Assembly (NCBI RefSeq): GCF_034479515.1
Contig: NZ_CP140152.1
Coordinates: forward strand, 5,332,001 to 5,396,000
Length of the DNA stretch: 64,000 nt
Source: Duganella zoogloeoides
Lineage (GTDB): Bacteria > Pseudomonadota > Gammaproteobacteria > Burkholderiales > Burkholderiaceae_D
Reading direction: 5' to 3'
Part shown: positions 10,601 to 19,096 of the stretch, piece after piece
How the letters are laid out: the number at the start of each line of letters is the position of its first letter
Position numbering within the stretch: position 1 is the first letter of the stretch
Position numbers and translations under genes: made by a program
Notes under the pieces: generated by a model
The model's input: only the letters and a program-made list of their open reading frames with translations
The model's database searches: none
Told to the model about the DNA's origin: nothing

Positions 10601-12178
10601 GGCGCCGACTGGGGCCTGAACCTGCAAGCCGGGGCGAAAAACGCAGCACCAGTGCTGGCCGGGTCGTTCCACGTGTTCCGCGAACAGGGCGACATCACCA
10701 TCATCGGCGCCGACCTGTCGCAGCCCCTGGGCCTGAAAACCCTGGACGCGCGCGCCACCGTCAACGACGGCGCACTGCGGGTGGAACTCAATGTCGATGG
10801 CACCCGCGTGGGCCAGGCGCGCCTGGACGGCACCGCCCAGCTGCGCGACGGCCGCCTGGCCAACGACAGCCCGTTCACCGTGACCGGCAGCGCCAATATG
10901 GGTTCGCTGGCGTGGCTGGCGCCCCTGGCCGGCCAGCCGGGACTGGAAATCGACGGCATCCTCAAGCTGGCGCTCGATGGCAGCGGCACCATCGGCGCGC
11001 CGCAACTGACGGGCGACATCAACGGCCAGAAGCTGGTGGTCAACTTGCCCGACCAGGGCATCAAGCTGCGCAACGGCGTGCTGCAGGCGCGCCTGACAGG
11101 CGACCAGTTGCAGCTGCAAACGCTGAGCTTTGAAGGCCAGCAAGGCCGCGCCCAGGCTGACGGCTGGATCCGTTACGCCGGCAACGAAGCGACCATGCAG
11201 CTGAAGCTGACCGCCGACAAGCTCGAAGTGCTGTCGCGCCCCGATCGCCTGCTGGTGCTGAGCGGCCAGAGCACGCTGGTGCGCGACGCCAAACACTTCC
11301 AGCTCGACGGCAAATTCCGCGCCGACCGCGCGAATATCGAACTGGGCGACGAAAATGCGCCCACGCTGTCGAACGACGTGGTCGTTCTCGGCAAGGGCGC
11401 GCCAGCGCCGGCCACCAAGCCAGCGCAGGGCCTGCCCCTGAATATCGACGTCGAGGCCGACCTGGGCGATTCGTTCAAACTGAAGGGCATGGGCATCGAG
11501 ACCGAGCTGGCTGGCGCGGTGCGGGTACGCATCACCGACCGCCGTCCGCCGCGCGTCAATGGGTCGATCCGGGTGGTGGGCGGCACGTACGCGGCGTATG
11601 GCCAGAAGCTGGCGATCGACCGTGGCGTGATCAACTTCACCGGCGCCTACGACAACCCGGGCCTGAACATCGTGGCCGTGCGCCGCCGTCCCGAGGGCGA
11701 GCAGCTGAGCGAGACCAACGTGGAAGCCGGCGTAGAAGTACGCGGCACAGCGCTGGCGCCATCGGCCAAGCTGATCTCCACCCCGACGGTACCGGACAGC
11801 GACAAGCTCTCCTGGCTGGTGCTGGGCCACGGCATCGAAAACACCGAGGGCAACGACATGGCGCTCCTGAGCACCGCCGCCGGCGCGCTGTTCGGCGGCA
11901 AGGGCCAGGGCAAGCTGGCCAGTTCGCTGGGGCTCGACGAACTGGGCGTGGGACAGGCGTCGGGCACCGCAGCCGGTGCGGCCACCGGCTTGCAGAACAC
12001 CGTGGTCACCGTGGGCAAGCGCATTTCGTCGCGCGCCTACCTGAGTTTTGAACAGGGTGCGGGCACGGCGACCAGCCTGGTCAAACTCAAGTACAAGCTC
12101 AATCCGCGCATCTCGCTGCAGTTCCAGACCGGGACCAATAATGCGCTCGATGTGTTGTACAGCTGGGCGTTCGACTGA
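7640..12178 (+). CDS. tamB: Translocation and assembly module inner-membrane protein TamB
   Basis: A 1512-residue AsmA/YhdP-class bridge protein. A single membrane helix near residues 31-50 anchors it in the inner membrane. The rest is a very long run of short amphipathic strands typical of the beta-taco groove thought to conduct lipid across the periplasm (family knowledge). The C-terminal TamB/DUF490 domain covers about the last 350 residues, with the characteristic region around GSIRVVGGTYAAYGQKLAI and the end LDVLYSWAFD. Length is above the E. coli homolog (about 1260) and within the range of betaproteobacteria. The ATG shares its A with the tamA stop codon. No frameshift is seen. Confidence 0.95.
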   Translation: MSDQLNHDPQESAPESAKKPRRWPRRAFISLMVLVLLLGGAFWLLGRESTLQQLVQRVASASGGSISVTGVTGSLYHRMHIGQLVYKTKDSTVTAQSIDINWSPLQYFSEGLQISELHVAALTVRSTGKSDEPTTMPASLASPFRLSLSDARLDKLIIASDTGTTVIDNLRFALYGDKTSWHLQDASAGTPFGQAKADLTIAGARPFALKGTASLTQALVATPAAPGTAATPVGQAPTPATLTLQAGGSLALLELKAKGDAGAATGTASLALAPFDPVILRAIDLVARDVDPHGFSAGLPPAKFNLKVNASIAPDQKLAGEFELINQGKAGPLDQDLLPLEVFRGRLGGTLTVSTLDNVLLDLGPAGRFNGGGNVARTAIDGGIDTASFKLHTDRLDLSLLHTAANKTAIGGDIVLASTATKQTLNARLADKGLRLDADATLADALLQLQQLRLVASNGKNSGSINATGQLSLKDQQAFSAKVRTQKFDPSALVPSYPAGDLNIDVNAAGHIAGKPAPAWKVAADFQVKPSKLYGQPLTGAGKLNADPTHISGVDARLAMGQNTATVTGNFGAPGEQLRWKVDARQLAAVSPDLIGAINASGVVTGTMDLPRTSFEADARGLGLASAKRPANDSVIHASGDVAMAGAAKTPELKMTGTVQRLNPAAFGAAQAGAINAAFTADARLSADWRAGLNLTLQPSTLSNAPLSGYARLSANAKDISNADIDLRLGANSLVAKGSFGSAMDKLDWKLDAPQLAALGPQFAGILHANGTLSGTTARPAISLNLDGSKLRAPGQQQVESIRGSATLGSTAAAPAARNGNRAAAATADVPLISDIEITGYESPSIKIAKARLQTAGTRSANTITLAANNSDFDATVRIKGGWANDTWTGAIDALQNKGRFALALVAPAPLRLVAPKDSGVAGLARPEQIALGTTTIKIRDGSVRIDNLEKNGGAWRSKGQASALPVWYLGQLSDAWRDSVRGNMTIGADWGLNLQAGAKNAAPVLAGSFHVFREQGDITIIGADLSQPLGLKTLDARATVNDGALRVELNVDGTRVGQARLDGTAQLRDGRLANDSPFTVTGSANMGSLAWLAPLAGQPGLEIDGILKLALDGSGTIGAPQLTGDINGQKLVVNLPDQGIKLRNGVLQARLTGDQLQLQTLSFEGQQGRAQADGWIRYAGNEATMQLKLTADKLEVLSRPDRLLVLSGQSTLVRDAKHFQLDGKFRADRANIELGDENAPTLSNDVVVLGKGAPAPATKPAQGLPLNIDVEADLGDSFKLKGMGIETELAGAVRVRITDRRPPRVNGSIRVVGGTYAAYGQKLAIDRGVINFTGAYDNPGLNIVAVRRRPEGEQLSETNVEAGVEVRGTALAPSAKLISTPTVPDSDKLSWLVLGHGIENTEGNDMALLSTAAGALFGGKGQGKLASSLGLDELGVGQASGTAAGAATGLQNTVVTVGKRISSRAYLSFEQGAGTATSLVKLKYKLNPRISLQFQTGTNNALDVLYSWAFD

Positions 12179-12180
12179 TC

Positions 12181-12217
12181 CTGTATAAAACCGCTAAACC
12201 CCGCCCTGGCGGGGGTT
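12181..12217 (-). terminator. Hairpin overlapping the end of the S9 peptidase gene
   Basis: The last codons of the S9 peptidase form an inverted repeat (AACCCCGC at 12197-12204 with GCGGGGGTT at 12209-12217, one base bulged). On the minus strand it is followed by the stop codon and then by GCGGTTTTATA. It could serve as a weak terminator for the peptidase gene and, read the other way, for tamB. The T-run is short. Confidence 0.45.
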
Positions 12218-14686
12218 GGCGTTCTTGACGTACTTCTCCAGCCACGCGTTGGTCTCATACAGCATGTGCATGATCGATTCCCGCGCCCGATAGGCGTGGG
12301 ATTCGTTCGGCAGCATCACCAGCCGCGCCGTCCCGCCCAATCCCTTGATCGCCTGGAACATCCGTTCGCTTTGCAACGGGAACGTGCCGGAGTTGCTGTC
12401 TTCCGCGCCGTGGATCAGCAGCATCGCATCCTTGATGCGGTCGGCGTGGTTGAACGGCGACATGGCCTGGTACACGTCCGGCGCCTGCCAGTATGGCCGC
12501 TCTTCCGACTGGAAGCCGAACGGCGTCAAGGTGCGGTTGTACGCGCCGCTGCGGGCGATACCCGCGCGGAACAGCCGCGTGTGGGCCAGCAGGTTGCCGG
12601 TCATGAATGCGCCGTACGAGTGGCCGCCAATGGCCAGCCGTTCGCGGTCTCCCACGCCGCGCCGCACCACCTCTCCCACCGCCGCCTCGGCATCGGCCAC
12701 CAGTTGCGCCAGGTACGTGTCGTTCGGCTCTTCCTCGCCATTGCCGATGATCGGGAACGACGGGTTGTCCAGCACCGCGTAACCCATGGCGAGGTACGCC
12801 GCCGGCCCCCAATAGCTGACCGCATTGAAACGGTACGGTGACCCGGTGGTCTGGCTGGCCGCACCGGCCGACTTGAACTCCTGCGGGTATGCCCACATCA
12901 GGAGCGGCAGCGGGCCGTCGCGCGCGCTATCGTAACCGGGCGGCAGCATCAGGGTCGCCGTCAGCTCCACGCCGTCGTGGCGCGGGTAGCGGATTTGTTC
13001 TTTATGGATGTCGCGCAGCTGCGGCGTGGGATGGGGATAATGCGTGAGCGCGCGCAGTTGGCGGTCGTCCGGTTTGGTCAGATCGCGCAAATAATAATTG
13101 GGGCGCTCGAGCGGCGACTCGCGCGTGGTGAGCAGCAGCGTGCCGTCGTCGTTCAATACCGCCGCGACGTTTTCAAAGTATGGCGCCTGGCTCTGGAACA
13201 GCCGGGTCTTTTCGCGCGTGGTCAGGCTCAGGCGGTCGAGGAACGGCCGGTCGCCTTCGGGCGTGGCGCCCGCGCCGTCGAGCAGGATGGTGGTATTGGG
13301 GCCGATCAGCAGGCGCGGGAAGCCGCTGGCGTCGGCGCGCATCACCGGCGAGCCGGGGCTGTTGTAGCGGTCTTCGTACGAGCCGGTGTGAATCAGTTCC
13401 GGTGGCGTGGACAGGTGACCGGGAGCGATCATCCACTGCCTGTACTGGCGCGTCTTGTGCCAGCGCTCGTTGACCAGCGCCACGTCTTCGCGGCCCCACG
13501 CCACGCCGCCGTAGCGCATCGACAGGCGCGCCAGCACCAGCGGCGGTGCATGGAACGGCGCCGCGTGCAGGTACACCAGGTCGCGCACGCCGTCCGGTAC
13601 GTCGCGCGCGGGGTCGCCGCCGTCCTGCGCCTCGGCCCAGACCAGCGACGCCGGCGCGTCGGCCCGCCATGACACGTGGCGTACGCCGCTTGATACGGCA
13701 TCGTTCCCCGGCGGCAGGCCTTCTTCGAGCGGCAGGTTGGCCACCGTGTGCAGCAGCATGCCGTGCAAATCGCGCACTTCCACCCGCTCGCCAAAGCTCG
13801 ATGCGGTGACAATATACGAGTATGGGCGCGTCACACTTTGCGTGAGCAGGTACTCGCCGCCCGGCGCCACCGAGGTGCGCGAAAACTGCCCTGGCTCGCC
13901 GATCGGACGCGCCTTGCCATCAAGGCTCAACAACACCATCTGCACGGTGATGTAGTACTCGAACAGGCGCGCGTCGTCCTCGTTGCGCAGCAAGTCCTGG
14001 TAGGTGCGCAGCTGGCGCACCGCGCCATCGGCTTCGCTGTCCTGCAGGATCGGACCGGCCGGCACGCCGCTCGCCTGCGGCGGCTTGCCGATGCCCACCG
14101 GGCGCCAGTGCACCAGCAGGCCGCTGCTGTCGGGCAGCCAGTTGAAGCCGCGCGTGAGTACGGCCGACAGAGGCTGCGGCGACAGCTTGCGCGCACGGCG
14201 CGCGGCGATATCGACCAGCCACAGTTCCACTGCGCCCGTGTCCACGCCCACGCCGCCCACGCCATCATTGAGCGCCACGTGGGTAAAGGCGAGATGGCGC
14301 TGGTCGGGCGACCAGCTCAGGTCCGACAACCGCAGATCCGGCGGCAAGCCGGCAATCGTACTTTCCTCGTGGCTGGCGATATCGAGCAGCGACAGGCCGG
14401 TGCCGAACGAAAAGCGCGAACCGGCATACGTGCGCGGGTTGATGCGCAGGCCGGCCAGTTTCAGTTCGGGTTGCGCCACTTCGGCGATGCCGGGCAGCGC
14501 GGGCGTTTGCACCACGGCGGCGGTGTCGCGGCGCGGGCTCAGGCTCAGTGCCGGCGCGCGCGGCGCATCGACAATCGCCTGCAAAGGTTCGGGCGGCAGG
14601 CGGTAGCCGGTGTCGGACGCGCCCTGTTGCGGCGAGGCGGCCATCAGGCCGGGGGTTGCGGACGGCACGGTGCGTTGTTGTTTCAT
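12194..14686 (-). CDS. S9 family prolyl-oligopeptidase-like serine peptidase
   Basis: An 830-residue protein with a beta-propeller-type N-terminal half (about 1-550) and an alpha/beta hydrolase C-terminal domain. The nucleophile elbow is GGHSYGAF with Ser690. The other triad members are probably Asp763 (GAEDSNSG) and His797 (NESHAYR). The long insert-rich propeller and the GNGEEEPND segment match the glutamyl-endopeptidase/acyl-peptide hydrolase branch of S9 (inference from overall resemblance). No signal peptide is evident, so a cytoplasmic location is likely. GGAAAGGA precedes the ATG. The gene converges with tamB with a 15-base gap, and its last codons form a hairpin. Confidence 0.9.
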   Translation of the reverse strand: MKQQRTVPSATPGLMAASPQQGASDTGYRLPPEPLQAIVDAPRAPALSLSPRRDTAAVVQTPALPGIAEVAQPELKLAGLRINPRTYAGSRFSFGTGLSLLDIASHEESTIAGLPPDLRLSDLSWSPDQRHLAFTHVALNDGVGGVGVDTGAVELWLVDIAARRARKLSPQPLSAVLTRGFNWLPDSSGLLVHWRPVGIGKPPQASGVPAGPILQDSEADGAVRQLRTYQDLLRNEDDARLFEYYITVQMVLLSLDGKARPIGEPGQFSRTSVAPGGEYLLTQSVTRPYSYIVTASSFGERVEVRDLHGMLLHTVANLPLEEGLPPGNDAVSSGVRHVSWRADAPASLVWAEAQDGGDPARDVPDGVRDLVYLHAAPFHAPPLVLARLSMRYGGVAWGREDVALVNERWHKTRQYRQWMIAPGHLSTPPELIHTGSYEDRYNSPGSPVMRADASGFPRLLIGPNTTILLDGAGATPEGDRPFLDRLSLTTREKTRLFQSQAPYFENVAAVLNDDGTLLLTTRESPLERPNYYLRDLTKPDDRQLRALTHYPHPTPQLRDIHKEQIRYPRHDGVELTATLMLPPGYDSARDGPLPLLMWAYPQEFKSAGAASQTTGSPYRFNAVSYWGPAAYLAMGYAVLDNPSFPIIGNGEEEPNDTYLAQLVADAEAAVGEVVRRGVGDRERLAIGGHSYGAFMTGNLLAHTRLFRAGIARSGAYNRTLTPFGFQSEERPYWQAPDVYQAMSPFNHADRIKDAMLLIHGAEDSNSGTFPLQSERMFQAIKGLGGTARLVMLPNESHAYRARESIMHMLYETNAWLEKYVKNANPRQGGV

Positions 14687-14848
14687 GGAGATCCTTTCCA
14701 GTGGCCGGCGACGCGGGCGCTGCTCGAACCCAGTGCCTGGGTCGAGTGTGCCGGGTTGAGTGTGCTTATGCTAACCGTGAATGTCAATCGCCGGGCACAC
14801 TACTCTGGCGTACAATCGCTGTTCTCGAAAAATCGCTGTGGGCAGATT

Positions 14849-15382
14849 ATGGAAATGACTACTATTGTGCTGTTGCTGCTGGTGCCGGTGGCCGTGTGGC
14901 GCATCTACTCGCGCCTGAAAGCCATGCTGGTGCGCACCCAGTCCGAATTATGGAAGCACTACACCATGGCTGGCATCATGGCCGCCGCGCTGCTGGTGCT
15001 GCTGGTGCTCTCGATCGGCAAATGGCCGGCACTGGGCGCGCTGGTGGCCGGCGCCGCGCTGGGCGCCTGGCTGGGCCGGCGCCAGTTCGGCCTGACGCGC
15101 CTGCGCAACCTGCCGGAAGGCTTTTTCTATACGCCCGACCGCCGCCTGCCACTGCTCATCATCATGCTGTTTGTCAGCCGCCTGATTTACCGCCTGTTCG
15201 AGGCCTACCTGCATATGCACGACGGTATCGCGCTCGACCCGGACTTCCTCGGCAGTCCGGTCACCACCGTCGTCTTCGGCCTGCTGGCGGGCTTTTATCT
15301 GACCTACAGCGTGCTGCTGGTACGCTGGCACAAGGGCCAGACGCCGTTACCGAAGCCGATCAACATCTTCGATATCAAGTAA
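14849..15382 (+). CDS. Multi-pass inner-membrane protein, CcdC/DUF1453-like
   Basis: A 177-residue integral membrane protein with about five hydrophobic helices: residues 3-18, 36-52, 54-70, 98-115 and 136-156. Conserved-looking polar motifs lie in the loops: RRQFGLTRLRNLPEGFFY and the C-terminal KPINIFDIK. The reading frame stays open for more than a kilobase upstream over the antisense of the peptidase gene. I start at ATG 14849 because hydrophobicity begins there and the divergent neighbour ends its 5' region at 14686. No enzymatic residues are visible. The DUF1453 assignment rests only on topology and size. A strong terminator follows immediately. Confidence 0.75.
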   Translation: MEMTTIVLLLLVPVAVWRIYSRLKAMLVRTQSELWKHYTMAGIMAAALLVLLVLSIGKWPALGALVAGAALGAWLGRRQFGLTRLRNLPEGFFYTPDRRLPLLIIMLFVSRLIYRLFEAYLHMHDGIALDPDFLGSPVTTVVFGLLAGFYLTYSVLLVRWHKGQTPLPKPINIFDIK

Positions 15383-15420
15383 AAAAAGGGGCAAGGAGTG
15401 AAGACTCCCTGCCCCTTTTA
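15383..15420. terminator. Strong bidirectional intrinsic terminator
   Basis: A near-perfect hairpin AAAAGGGGCA..GGAGT-gaag-ACTCC..TGCCCCTTTT lies between two convergent genes. It carries A/T runs on both sides, so it can end transcription of the membrane protein gene (plus) and of the SMC operon (minus). Confidence 0.9.
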
Positions 15421-15439
15421 CCATCCAGCCTTCTAGCCG

Positions 15440-18289
15440 TCAGGCGGCTTTGGCGGCTGCCTTGCCAGCTTCCACATCCGCCGCCCGCCGTTGCAGCACG
15501 AAAATCGGCTGCGCCCACTGGGTGTCCTTCTTCTTTTTGCTGGTGATCAGCGTCAGCTCCGAAGGGTCATAGACGTCGGTGTTGTGCGTGAGCGGCGTCG
15601 TCATCAGGTACTGGGCGTCGGTGTTCTTCAGGAACTCGCCCACCAGCTGGATGTTGCGGATGTCGAGGTGGGCAAACGGTTCGTCGATGAACACGAAGCC
15701 GCCGGAACCCTCTTCCGATTTCAGCAGCGCGATCAGCAGCACCAGCGACTTCATCACCTGCTGGCCGCCCGACGCTTCGCCGTCGTTCATGCCGATAATG
15801 CCCTTGCCGTCGAACTTGAAGCGCACGTGCAGGCCGGCCTGCGACAGCAGGACGTCGTCGTTTTCCAGCTTGACCGGATCGGCGTGCACCTCGATGCCGG
15901 CCAGTTCGCCGAGCTCCTTGATGTTCTTCGAATAGGTCTTGATGGTGTAGCGCAGCCGCTCCATGTAGGCCCCGCGCGCGTTGCCGGTGGCTTCGATGGC
16001 GCGGTTGTTCTGGTAGCGGCGCTCTTCGGTTTCCGACTGGCGCCCGCTCAGTTGCTCGTTCAGGCGCGTGTACTGGTCGATCACGGTGGCGTCCAGTTCC
16101 CAGTCGCTGCGGGCGAGGCTCGCTTCGAGCGTGTGCAGGCGCAGCGTGACCTGGTGCGTGTTCTGGTGCTCGGCCACCAGCGCCAGGCGGCGCTCAAGGC
16201 GGCGCCAGGCCTTGGGCAGGTGGCGCCAGTTCTTGCGCAGCGTGAGCAAGGCGCGCGCGTGGTCGGCGCGCTGCTCGATCTGGCGCTTGAGGTTCAGGCG
16301 CGTGCCCGCTTCCGCTTCCGACAGGGCAAAGCGCGCGTTCTGGCACGTGGTGTCGGCACGGGTGCGCGCCACCACGGCGGTCTTGATCAGGTTTTGCAGC
16401 TCGCCCAGGCGGCTGCCCACTTCCGTGCGCTCGGCGCGCAGCGGCACCGCGTTGCGCGCCGCTTCCTCGAACTCGTCGTGGCGCGCCGCCATTTCCTTGG
16501 CCGCGTCCACACCCGCCAGGCGGGTTTTGAGTGCGCTGATTTCGGACGCCAGCTTCGATACCGCCAGCGTCAGCGTATCTTCCTGCGCTTCCAGCGCCGG
16601 CAGCGCTTTCTGGATCGCTTCCATGCGCTGGGTGCGGCCGGCCGTGCCGAAGCGGTAGCGCGAGGCTTCCACGAACAATGAACGGCCGCCGCGGCGTTCG
16701 CGGTGATAGGCCTCGGGCGTGATCCACTCGTCGTTGTTACCGAGCCTGGCGCCGGCATCGACACTGTCCACGCGGGTGATGCGCGAGAGCTGTTCGACCA
16801 GCCACGCTGGCACCTTGGCGGCGAACTTCACCACCGACATCAGGCTGTCGTCACGGGTACTTTGAGCGTTGACCAGGTCGGTGACGATGAAGTGGCGATA
16901 CCGCTCTTTTTCCGCCAGGCGGTACGCCGAGGTGGCGTCGCCGGCTTTATCGAGCAGCACCACCGACGCGTAACCACCGAGCACACCTTCCACCGCACCT
17001 TGCCAGCGCGGGTCGGTCACTTCGACGATGTCGGACAGCATGGCATGGCTGATGCCGGCGTCGTTGAGCGCGCGGCGCATGCTGCGCTGCGCTTCCGGCT
17101 CCGGCATCGCGGTCTTGCCCTGCAACGCCGAGATGGTGGCCATTTCGCCGGCGATTTTCGCCGCAACGGCGTCGCGCGCATTGCGCTGGCGCGCCAGCTC
17201 GATTTCCTTCTCTTGCAGCTGCTGCGCCACTTCGGCCAGGTCGGCGCCGGAGTCGGCCGCCAGCTTTTGCAGGCGCGCCTTTTGCTCTAACAGGCTGTCG
17301 AGCGGTTTGAGTTTGCCGTTGATCAGGTTCAGGCGCGATTGCAGCGACGTCGATTCCTGCTCGAGCACCGTCTCGTGCTGCTGGGCCTCGGTCAGCGCCT
17401 TGGCAAAACTGGTCACCGCGTTGCGCTTGTCGGCCAGCTGGGCATCGGCCTGCTGCAATGGCTTGCGCGCTTCGCGCAGCTGGCGGCTGACATTGCCCTG
17501 CTTTTCGCGCGCCTCGTGGTATTCCAGCGTTGGCAGCGCTTCCTCTTGCAGGTTGCGGCGCTCCTTGTTCAGGTCTTCCCATTGATGGTAGTTGGCCACG
17601 CGCAGGCGCAGGCCTTCCAGGTTGGTCTTGGACGCGTCGAGTTCCGCTTCGAAGCGTTTCAGTTCTTCCTCGGTGTCGCGCTGGTGGCGCTTGGCTTCGT
17701 CGTAGGCGTCGAGCACCTCCTTGTCGCCGAAGACCTGGAACACCAGGTCGAGCAGCTGGCGCGGCGCGTATTCGCACAGCTTGTCGGTCTCGCCCTGCTC
17801 CAGGGCCAGGACCTTGGCCATGGCCGGCGACAGGCCGGCGTTGGCCAGGCGCTTGCGGTAGTTTTCCACGCCGAGCCAGTCGTTGCCGACGTCGCCGATG
17901 TCTTCGATCTGCACGTTACCGGGCCGCATCAGGTACTGGCGCTTCCAGTCGCCGCCGTTCTTCTGGATCTGGCAGAACAGCGTGACTTCGTCGTCGCTGA
18001 AAAAGCCGGAGCTGCGGAAGGGGCGGTTGGACAGCTGCCGGCCGACCGCCTTGTTATCGACCACGGCGCGCAGCCAGGCCGTCTGCTGGCCGCTGTGGCG
18101 CGCATAGTGCTTATAGGTGCGGCCCATCGAGCAATCGAGGCCGAACAGGGTGCGCAGCGCGTCGAGCAGCGTGGTTTTACCGGAACCGTTCTGGCCGGCG
18201 ATGGTGATGATCTTGGCGTCGAGCGGGATGTTCTTGATGCGCTGCCAGTAATCCCAGTGGACCAGCTCCAGCGATTTGATATGAAACAT
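15440..18289 (-). CDS. Short-armed SMC/MukB-like ATPase (MksB/JetC-type)
   Basis: A 949-residue SMC-type ATPase, last gene of a three-gene operon. The N-terminal head has Walker A GQNGSGKT at residues 32-39. Coiled coil covers about 200-400, a hinge-like globular segment about 405-560 (LSDIVEVTDPRWQGAVEGVL then YRHFIVTDLV), and a second coiled coil about 560-800. The C-terminal head contains the ABC signature SGGQ (about 840), Walker B FVFIDE (about 865-870) and the D-loop HLD. All ATPase motifs are intact. It is short for an SMC (usually 1100-1500), so the arms are short. With its KITE-like and kleisin-like neighbours it should form an MksBEF/Wadjet-type DNA loop-extruding complex (inference). 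Rad50/SbcC is less likely, because there is no zinc hook CxxC and no MRE11/SbcD partner. Confidence 0.8.
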   Translation of the reverse strand: MFHIKSLELVHWDYWQRIKNIPLDAKIITIAGQNGSGKTTLLDALRTLFGLDCSMGRTYKHYARHSGQQTAWLRAVVDNKAVGRQLSNRPFRSSGFFSDDEVTLFCQIQKNGGDWKRQYLMRPGNVQIEDIGDVGNDWLGVENYRKRLANAGLSPAMAKVLALEQGETDKLCEYAPRQLLDLVFQVFGDKEVLDAYDEAKRHQRDTEEELKRFEAELDASKTNLEGLRLRVANYHQWEDLNKERRNLQEEALPTLEYHEAREKQGNVSRQLREARKPLQQADAQLADKRNAVTSFAKALTEAQQHETVLEQESTSLQSRLNLINGKLKPLDSLLEQKARLQKLAADSGADLAEVAQQLQEKEIELARQRNARDAVAAKIAGEMATISALQGKTAMPEPEAQRSMRRALNDAGISHAMLSDIVEVTDPRWQGAVEGVLGGYASVVLLDKAGDATSAYRLAEKERYRHFIVTDLVNAQSTRDDSLMSVVKFAAKVPAWLVEQLSRITRVDSVDAGARLGNNDEWITPEAYHRERRGGRSLFVEASRYRFGTAGRTQRMEAIQKALPALEAQEDTLTLAVSKLASEISALKTRLAGVDAAKEMAARHDEFEEAARNAVPLRAERTEVGSRLGELQNLIKTAVVARTRADTTCQNARFALSEAEAGTRLNLKRQIEQRADHARALLTLRKNWRHLPKAWRRLERRLALVAEHQNTHQVTLRLHTLEASLARSDWELDATVIDQYTRLNEQLSGRQSETEERRYQNNRAIEATGNARGAYMERLRYTIKTYSKNIKELGELAGIEVHADPVKLENDDVLLSQAGLHVRFKFDGKGIIGMNDGEASGGQQVMKSLVLLIALLKSEEGSGGFVFIDEPFAHLDIRNIQLVGEFLKNTDAQYLMTTPLTHNTDVYDPSELTLITSKKKKDTQWAQPIFVLQRRAADVEAGKAAAKAA

Positions 18290-18292
18290 GGC

Positions 18293-19096
18293 TTAATCCT
18301 TGGGTGGTTCTTGGGTGTCTTCAAAGGGCACGTCGAAGACCGGCACGGCATTGCCATCGGCGTCGTAGTCGGGATTTTCCATCTCCGGCTCGATCGTTTC
18401 CACGGCATTCGGCGCATCGTCCTCGTACGCGCGCGGCTTCGGAATCCGGCGCGGCACGGCCATCTCCTGCGGCGGCGTGCGTTTGAAGACGTCGGCCAGC
18501 GCGCCGTTGATGATGCGTTCTTTCAGCAGGTCGGTATCCATCAATAAATCAAGCAGCGGGCCTTCGAGCACCACGTCGCCGCGGCGTTCGATGAAACCGA
18601 GCTTGGCCAGGATGGACAGGTTCATGTCCAGCCGGGTCTTTTTACCGAGCTTGTCGCCGAAGTCGGCCAGCAGCGCCTTGTAGGCGATGCCGATCGAGGT
18701 GTCTTCGGCGCGCGGCAGCGGGCGTTCGGTGCCGAACATGTCGTTCTGCTTGTCGTCCGCGTGCTGGTGGTTTTCCTGGCGCTCGCGCTTGGGCAGAATG
18801 ATCTGCGCCCACAGCACGACCAGCAGGGCCACGCCGTCGCGCGACAGGCCGAAGTTATTGTTCTGCCAGACGTCCTTGGCGCCGAAAATCTTCGGTTCGA
18901 TATTGCGCGTCAGGGCCACGGTCACATGGTCGGCATACACGTTGTCGAGCAGTTTCAGGCCCACGGCCAGCAGGCGCGCATCGACTTCGATGCGGAACTG
19001 CTCGTCCGCCAGTGCGCGCTTGACCAGGCGGTCGTCGCGGCGCAGGGTCTGATGCGCGAGCAGGCGCGCGATCAGGATTTGTGCATCATCATTCAT
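18293..19096 (-). CDS. KITE/MksE-like winged-helix subunit of SMC complex
   Basis: A 267-residue protein between the kleisin-like and SMC genes. It starts inside the end of the kleisin gene (8-base overlap) and ends 3 bases before the SMC start. Two winged-helix-like regions are visible: one around RDGVALLVVLWAQIILP (about 90-110) and one around LDMNLSILAKLGFIERRGDVVLEG (about 160-185). The C-terminal 65 residues are acidic and probably disordered. This order, size and coupling match MksE or JetB (DUF4194-type) proteins, which dimerise and bind the kleisin. The assignment is by architecture and context; I cannot confirm the exact family. Confidence 0.7.
   Translation of the reverse strand: MNDDAQILIARLLAHQTLRRDDRLVKRALADEQFRIEVDARLLAVGLKLLDNVYADHVTVALTRNIEPKIFGAKDVWQNNNFGLSRDGVALLVVLWAQIILPKRERQENHQHADDKQNDMFGTERPLPRAEDTSIGIAYKALLADFGDKLGKKTRLDMNLSILAKLGFIERRGDVVLEGPLLDLLMDTDLLKERIINGALADVFKRTPPQEMAVPRRIPKPRAYEDDAPNAVETIEPEMENPDYDADGNAVPVFDVPFEDTQEPPKD

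Noticed and set aside
7598..11830. 1410-residue open frame antisense to tamB
   Set aside because: A long antisense frame is expected in GC-rich coding DNA; the composition (His/Gln/Gly-rich) is that of a shadow, and tamB on the plus strand is certain.
15440..18289. SbcC/Rad50 nuclease subunit
   Set aside because: No zinc-hook CxxC at the coil apex, a hinge-like segment instead, and neighbours that fit kleisin and KITE rather than SbcD.
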